Shown: one piece after another, positions 32,945 to 35,598 of the stretch
How positions within the stretch are numbered: the first letter of the stretch is position 1
Layout of the letters: every line of letters begins with the position of its first letter
Source: Chloroflexota bacterium
GTDB taxonomy: Bacteria > Chloroflexota > Anaerolineae > CG2-30-64-16
Direction of reading: 5' to 3'
Length of the DNA: 35,598 nucleotides
Assembly (NCBI GenBank): GCA_026389845.1
Contig: JAPLHB010000189.1
Coordinates: forward strand, 1 to 35,598
Translations under genes and position numbers: made by a program
The notes under the pieces: generated by a model
What the model was told of the DNA's origin: nothing
Database searches by the model: none
The model's input: only the letters and a program-made list of their open reading frames with translations

Positions 32945-33942
32945 CACGGCGCGCTTGCGCGCACAATCAATTCCGGCTGAAAAACAAGCGTGTTGCAGGC
33001 GCCTTGAGCGTCATGCAACTGGTCGAGTAGCGTGCGTAGGGCCGTCGCACCGATAGCCTGCCGATCGCTGCGCAGGGTGGTAAGAGCGGGCGTGACCAGG
33101 CTGGCGAGCAGGGTGTCATCTGCCCCGGTCACCGCCACGTCATCGGGCACGCGACGTCCCAACTCAGCACAGGCTCGCAGCACACCGGTCGCTACCAGGT
33201 CATTATAGCAGATGACGCCGTCCACATCTGGTCGCGCTGTGAGCAAGGAGAGCCCCGCATGATAGCCGCCGTCCATGTCTTGACTGTCGCAGCGCCTCGT
33301 CAGGGCTGGGTCGAGTTCCTTGCCGGCTGCCGTCATCGCTTCAATGAAGCCGCGTGTCCGTTCTCGGCTGCTGTGAGAAATCTGCGAACCCGCCAGGAGG
33401 CCGATGCGGCGCCGGCCTGAGCCTAACAGGTGCTGCACCACCATGGCCGCGCCCCGTGCATCGTCAACGCAGATGACGCTGCTGCCGGCCAGAACACGGT
33501 TAATCAATACGACCGCAGCATGGCGCTTCACCAAGTCAGTCAAGATCGGCTCTGGCAGGCGTGAGCTGCACAGCACCACCCCATCCACAGCACGCTGCTC
33601 GAGGGTCCGCAGCAATTCGGCTTCACGGTCCGGGTCTTCAACGGCATTGCAGAGTAAGAGGCTGTACCCGGCCTCATGAGCTGCGTCATCGGCCCCACGA
33701 CCAATATCAGCGAAATATGGGTTAGCGATGTCGGGCACAATCAAGCCGATGGTACGTGTTTGGCGGGTGGCCAGACCGCGTGCAATGCTGCTGGGACGAT
33801 AATCGAGCCGCTCGATGACTTGTTGAACGCGGTGCAGAGTGAGGTTGCTGATCTCGCCTTTGTTGTTGAGCACGCGCGAGACGGTCTGGCGGGATACCCC
33901 AGCTTCGCGGGCAACATCAGCAATAGTGACGTGAAGCGACAT
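32944..33942 (-). CDS. LacI-family transcriptional regulator (first of divergent pair)
   Basis: Sugar-responsive repressor. The N-terminal helix-turn-helix VTIADVAREAGVSRQTVSRVLNN and hinge helix YRPSSIARGLATRQ are followed by a periplasmic-binding-like effector domain (TIGLIVPDIANPYFADIG ... VCYNDLVATG-like ICYNDLVATG). 332 residues. ATG 33942 is chosen because it places the HTH at the N-terminus; the longer frame lacks support. It is followed without gap by iolB and nagA, so it is likely autoregulated together with them. The promoter at 34010-34039 and operator at 33979-33996 lie upstream. It is clearly paralogous to the plus-strand regulator at 34235, sharing most of the DNA-binding domain. 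Confidence 0.95.
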   Translation of the reverse strand: MSLHVTIADVAREAGVSRQTVSRVLNNKGEISNLTLHRVQQVIERLDYRPSSIARGLATRQTRTIGLIVPDIANPYFADIGRGADDAAHEAGYSLLLCNAVEDPDREAELLRTLEQRAVDGVVLCSSRLPEPILTDLVKRHAAVVLINRVLAGSSVICVDDARGAAMVVQHLLGSGRRRIGLLAGSQISHSSRERTRGFIEAMTAAGKELDPALTRRCDSQDMDGGYHAGLSLLTARPDVDGVICYNDLVATGVLRACAELGRRVPDDVAVTGADDTLLASLVTPALTTLRSDRQAIGATALRTLLDQLHDAQGACNTLVFQPELIVRASAP

Positions 33943-33978
33943 CCTTGTCTCGTATCGGAAAAGTAGGCGAATGAAGCC

Positions 33979-33996
33979 GCCGTTATCGCTCACGGC
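33979..33996 (-). promoter_or_regulatory. 18-bp LacI-type operator, minus-strand promoter
   Basis: On the minus strand, GCCGTGAGCGATAACGGC: arms GCCGT/ACGGC with a central CG, as in LacI-family sites. It is centred about 15 bases after the predicted start point and matches the site at 34186-34203 in all but two positions. Confidence 0.7.
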
Positions 33997-34009
33997 ACCA
34001 CTCACGAGG

Positions 34010-34039
34010 ATTATAAACGAATATCTAACCGCTTGTCAA
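34010..34039 (-). promoter_or_regulatory. Promoter of the LacI-iolB-nagA operon
   Basis: Perfect TTGACA (34034-34039) and perfect TATAAT (34010-34015) on the minus strand with 18-base spacing; transcription start near 34003. The LacI-type operator follows immediately, so repression would block initiation or early elongation. Confidence 0.8.
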
Positions 34040-34132
34040 TTGCGGCATATGCGCCATAGACCCCCCATTCGTTAGCCCTCTTCGCCCGCTCATCATTGGG
34101 TGCTTGCCACCCCCCGCGTCCACACGGTGAGT

Positions 34133-34161
34133 TTGACGTCCTCGCTCAACCGCAGTATAAT
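34133..34161 (+). promoter_or_regulatory. Promoter of the plus-strand LacI gene
   Basis: TTGACG (34133-34138) and TATAAT (34156-34161), 17-base spacing, start point near 34168. Divergent from the promoter at 34010-34039, ~120 bases away. Confidence 0.75.
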
Positions 34162-34185
34162 TTCGCTTGTCTTTCCGTAAACGCT

Positions 34186-34203
34186 GCCGTGAACGCTAAC
34201 GGC
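34186..34203 (+). promoter_or_regulatory. 18-bp LacI-type operator, plus-strand promoter
   Basis: GCCGTGAACGCTAACGGC with arms GCCGT/ACGGC. It lies between the start point and the start codon of the second LacI gene, in the same downstream position and same orientation relative to transcription as the site at 33979-33996. Confidence 0.7.
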
Positions 34204-34234
34204 AAAGACGCCGCCCCAGGAGGTTCATCCGACC

Positions 34235-35272
34235 ATGAGCAGACGGGTTAACATCGCCGATGTTGCTCGCGAAGCCGGGGTGTCATCACAGACGGTTTCG
34301 CGTGCGCTCAACAACAAGAGCGAGATCAGCGCGGAGACGCGCGTGCGCGTCCTCGCTGTCGTCGAGCGCCTCGGCTTCCGCCCCAGCACCCTTGCGCGTG
34401 GCCTGGTGACGCAGAAGACCGCGACGCTTGGCCTGGTCGTGCCCGATATCGCCAATCCGTTTTTTTCGGAAATTGCGCGCGGGGCTGAAGACGCCGCGCA
34501 CGAGGCAGGCTACAGCTTGCTGCTTTGCAACACGGTTGAAGATCCCTCCCGCGAGATTGAGGTCTTGCACACACTGGAAGCTCAGCGCGTGGACGGCATT
34601 ATCCTGTGCAGCTCGCGCCTTGCAGAGGAAGACCTCAGCGCGATGATGGCGAAGCTCCCCACCGTCATCCTGGTCAATCGGGTACTGTCCGGGGACGATC
34701 TGAGATCGGTCTGCATTGACGACGAAGCCGGTGCGCGTTGTGCCGCGCAGCATTTGCTTGACAGCGGACATCGCGCGATTGCCTTCCTGGCAGGCCCACC
34801 CGCCTCGTACAGCGGCCTGAACCGCGCGCGCGGCTATCAACGTGCTCTCTCCGAAGCCGGAATACCCGCCGATCCTGACCTCAGCCTGGCATGCGACCCA
34901 CATCTAGAGGGCGGCTACAACGCCGCCCGGCAGCTCCTCTCCCACCGCCCGGACACCGATGCCTTCCTTTGTTACAATGACTTGGTGGCCGTGGGTGCGC
35001 TGCAGGCGTGTGCCGCGGCGGGCCGACGCGTGCCGGAAGATGTCGCGGTGGTCGGGTTCGATGACATTCGGCTTGCAGGGCTTGTCACCCCGCCGCTGAC
35101 CACCCTACGCAGCGATAAGCGCACATTGGGTGCTGAGGCGGTCCGCCTGCTGCTGCGGGTGATGGCTGGCTGTCCAGCGAGCTGCGAGAGCATCGTACTA
35201 CAGCCGGAGCTGATCGTGCGGGCAAGCGCGCCTGCTCGCACGGCCGTCGAGAAGCCGGTTACGGCAGAATAA
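34235..35272 (+). CDS. LacI-family transcriptional regulator (second of divergent pair)
   Basis: DNA-binding domain VNIADVAREAGVSSQTVSRALNN with hinge helix FRPSTLARGLVTQK, then an effector domain (LGLVVPDIANPFFSEIARGA, FLCYNDLVAVGALQA, VVGFDDIRLAGLVTPPLTTLR). 345 residues. ATG 34235 has AGGAGG 11 bases upstream. It shares blocks such as DAAHEAGYSLLLCN, LCSSRL and ELIVRASAP with the divergent regulator, indicating an inverted gene duplication. Unlike its paralogue it keeps the canonical VVGFDDI effector-domain motif (VTGADDT in the other), so the two may respond to different ligands. It appears to be a single-gene unit; its likely targets are its own promoter and the operon across the gap. 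Confidence 0.95.
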   Translation: MSRRVNIADVAREAGVSSQTVSRALNNKSEISAETRVRVLAVVERLGFRPSTLARGLVTQKTATLGLVVPDIANPFFSEIARGAEDAAHEAGYSLLLCNTVEDPSREIEVLHTLEAQRVDGIILCSSRLAEEDLSAMMAKLPTVILVNRVLSGDDLRSVCIDDEAGARCAAQHLLDSGHRAIAFLAGPPASYSGLNRARGYQRALSEAGIPADPDLSLACDPHLEGGYNAARQLLSHRPDTDAFLCYNDLVAVGALQACAAAGRRVPEDVAVVGFDDIRLAGLVTPPLTTLRSDKRTLGAEAVRLLLRVMAGCPASCESIVLQPELIVRASAPARTAVEKPVTAE

Positions 35273-35489
35273 CTCGCTGGGCCTGAGTGCCACGCACAAG
35301 GCAGGCCGACGCCTCGAACGCCATTGCGCCCGGCACTGACATCCCTTGGGAGGAATGCAATGAAATACGTCTTCAGCACTGCGGATACCGTTCGCTACCG
35401 CTTCCCACCGTGCCGACGATCTGAGCCTGCCAGGAATCGCGCAGATGCGTACTGCGTCTGTCCATTCGCTGAAATGATTCTGACTTTGC

Positions 35490-35598
35490 TCAATTCTCCG
35501 CCAGTCGGGTGTACACGCCCGGTGACAAGCCGAGCAATTCCAGGATGCGTATCTGCAAGGCTGACAGGGGCGTGACGTGCCGGATGATCTGCCCGGGC
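35490..35598 (-). CDS. 3' end of a gene running off the window, possibly a transposase
   Basis: The minus frame entering at the right edge reads PGQIIRHVTPLSALQIRILE and then LLGLSPGVYTRLAEN before TGA at 35490-35492. The pattern 'TPLxxLQxRILxLLxLxxxxYxRL' recalls C-terminal tails of IS transposases seen in Chloroflexota and Cyanobacteria. This rests on memory of such tails and only 35 residues are visible. No inverted repeat end was identified in 35273-35489, which otherwise holds nothing recognisable. Confidence 0.4.
   Translation of the reverse strand, partial: PGQIIRHVTPLSALQIRILELLGLSPGVYTRLAEN

Noticed and set aside
35324..35575. 83-codon plus-strand frame near the right edge
   Set aside because: Cys/Pro/Arg-rich with no recognisable features; overlaps the better-supported minus-strand gene end.

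Overview
The window looks like a chromosomal segment of an uncultured Chloroflexota bacterium (Anaerolineae-like). The lineage is inferred from the long Ala/Pro/Thr/Lys linker after the lipoprotein cysteine of the family 5 binding protein, the paired ABC importers with LacI regulators and TIM-barrel isomerases, and the dispersed palindromic repeats. No rRNA, tRNA or CRISPR array was seen.

Layout. (1) 216-2862: a complete katG catalase-peroxidase gene abuts, with no spacer, the last ~145 codons of a monofunctional haem catalase, followed by a terminator-like hairpin. (2) 3040-4735: a soluble PAS histidine kinase and a NarL/FixJ response regulator, overlapping. (3) 4790-5815: two small-protein genes, each behind a copy of the same promoter/operator module (TTACA-N6-TGTAA palindrome, conserved core, and a -10-like hexamer at exactly the same spacing). 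They are plausible targets of the adjacent regulator. (4) 6159-13880, minus strand: a probable defence locus. A 2062-residue STAND/AAA-like ATPase is translationally coupled to a 431-residue protein whose C-terminus has a HEPN-type R-x4-H motif. The 3' remnant of a type III restriction (res) gene follows. This is the best candidate for an undescribed system. (5) 14210-14818: a uracil-DNA-glycosylase-like gene with an apparent in-frame amber codon 28 codons before its expected end. (6) 14861-20452, minus: an AfuA/FbpABC-type importer operon (lipoprotein, fused permease with a ~200-residue insertion, ATPase) coupled to a PfkB kinase, behind a good vegetative promoter. (7) 20731-33942, minus: a carbohydrate locus. 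It runs LacI regulator, IolB-like isomerase, NagA-like deacetylase, TIM-barrel isomerase, family 5 binding protein, OppB/C/D/F-type transporter, UroD-like protein and FrlC-like isomerase. (8) 34235-35272, plus: a second LacI regulator, divergent from and paralogous to the first. Both promoters carry the same 18-bp operator just downstream of the start point. (9) 35490-35598: the 3' end of a gene on the minus strand, possibly a transposase.

How it fits together. Regions 6-8 read as uptake and catabolism of an imported (oligo)saccharide or polyol: import, deacetylation, isomerisation or epimerisation, phosphorylation, all under LacI control. Mobile and repetitive DNA has marked the segment. There are two 137-bp inverted-repeat elements in opposite orientation around the isomerase/binding-protein pair, a degenerate third copy, a palindromic repeat inside pfkB and again between genes, a repeat-derived insertion in the permease gene, and three gene remnants (catalase, res, Gfo/Idh oxidoreductase).
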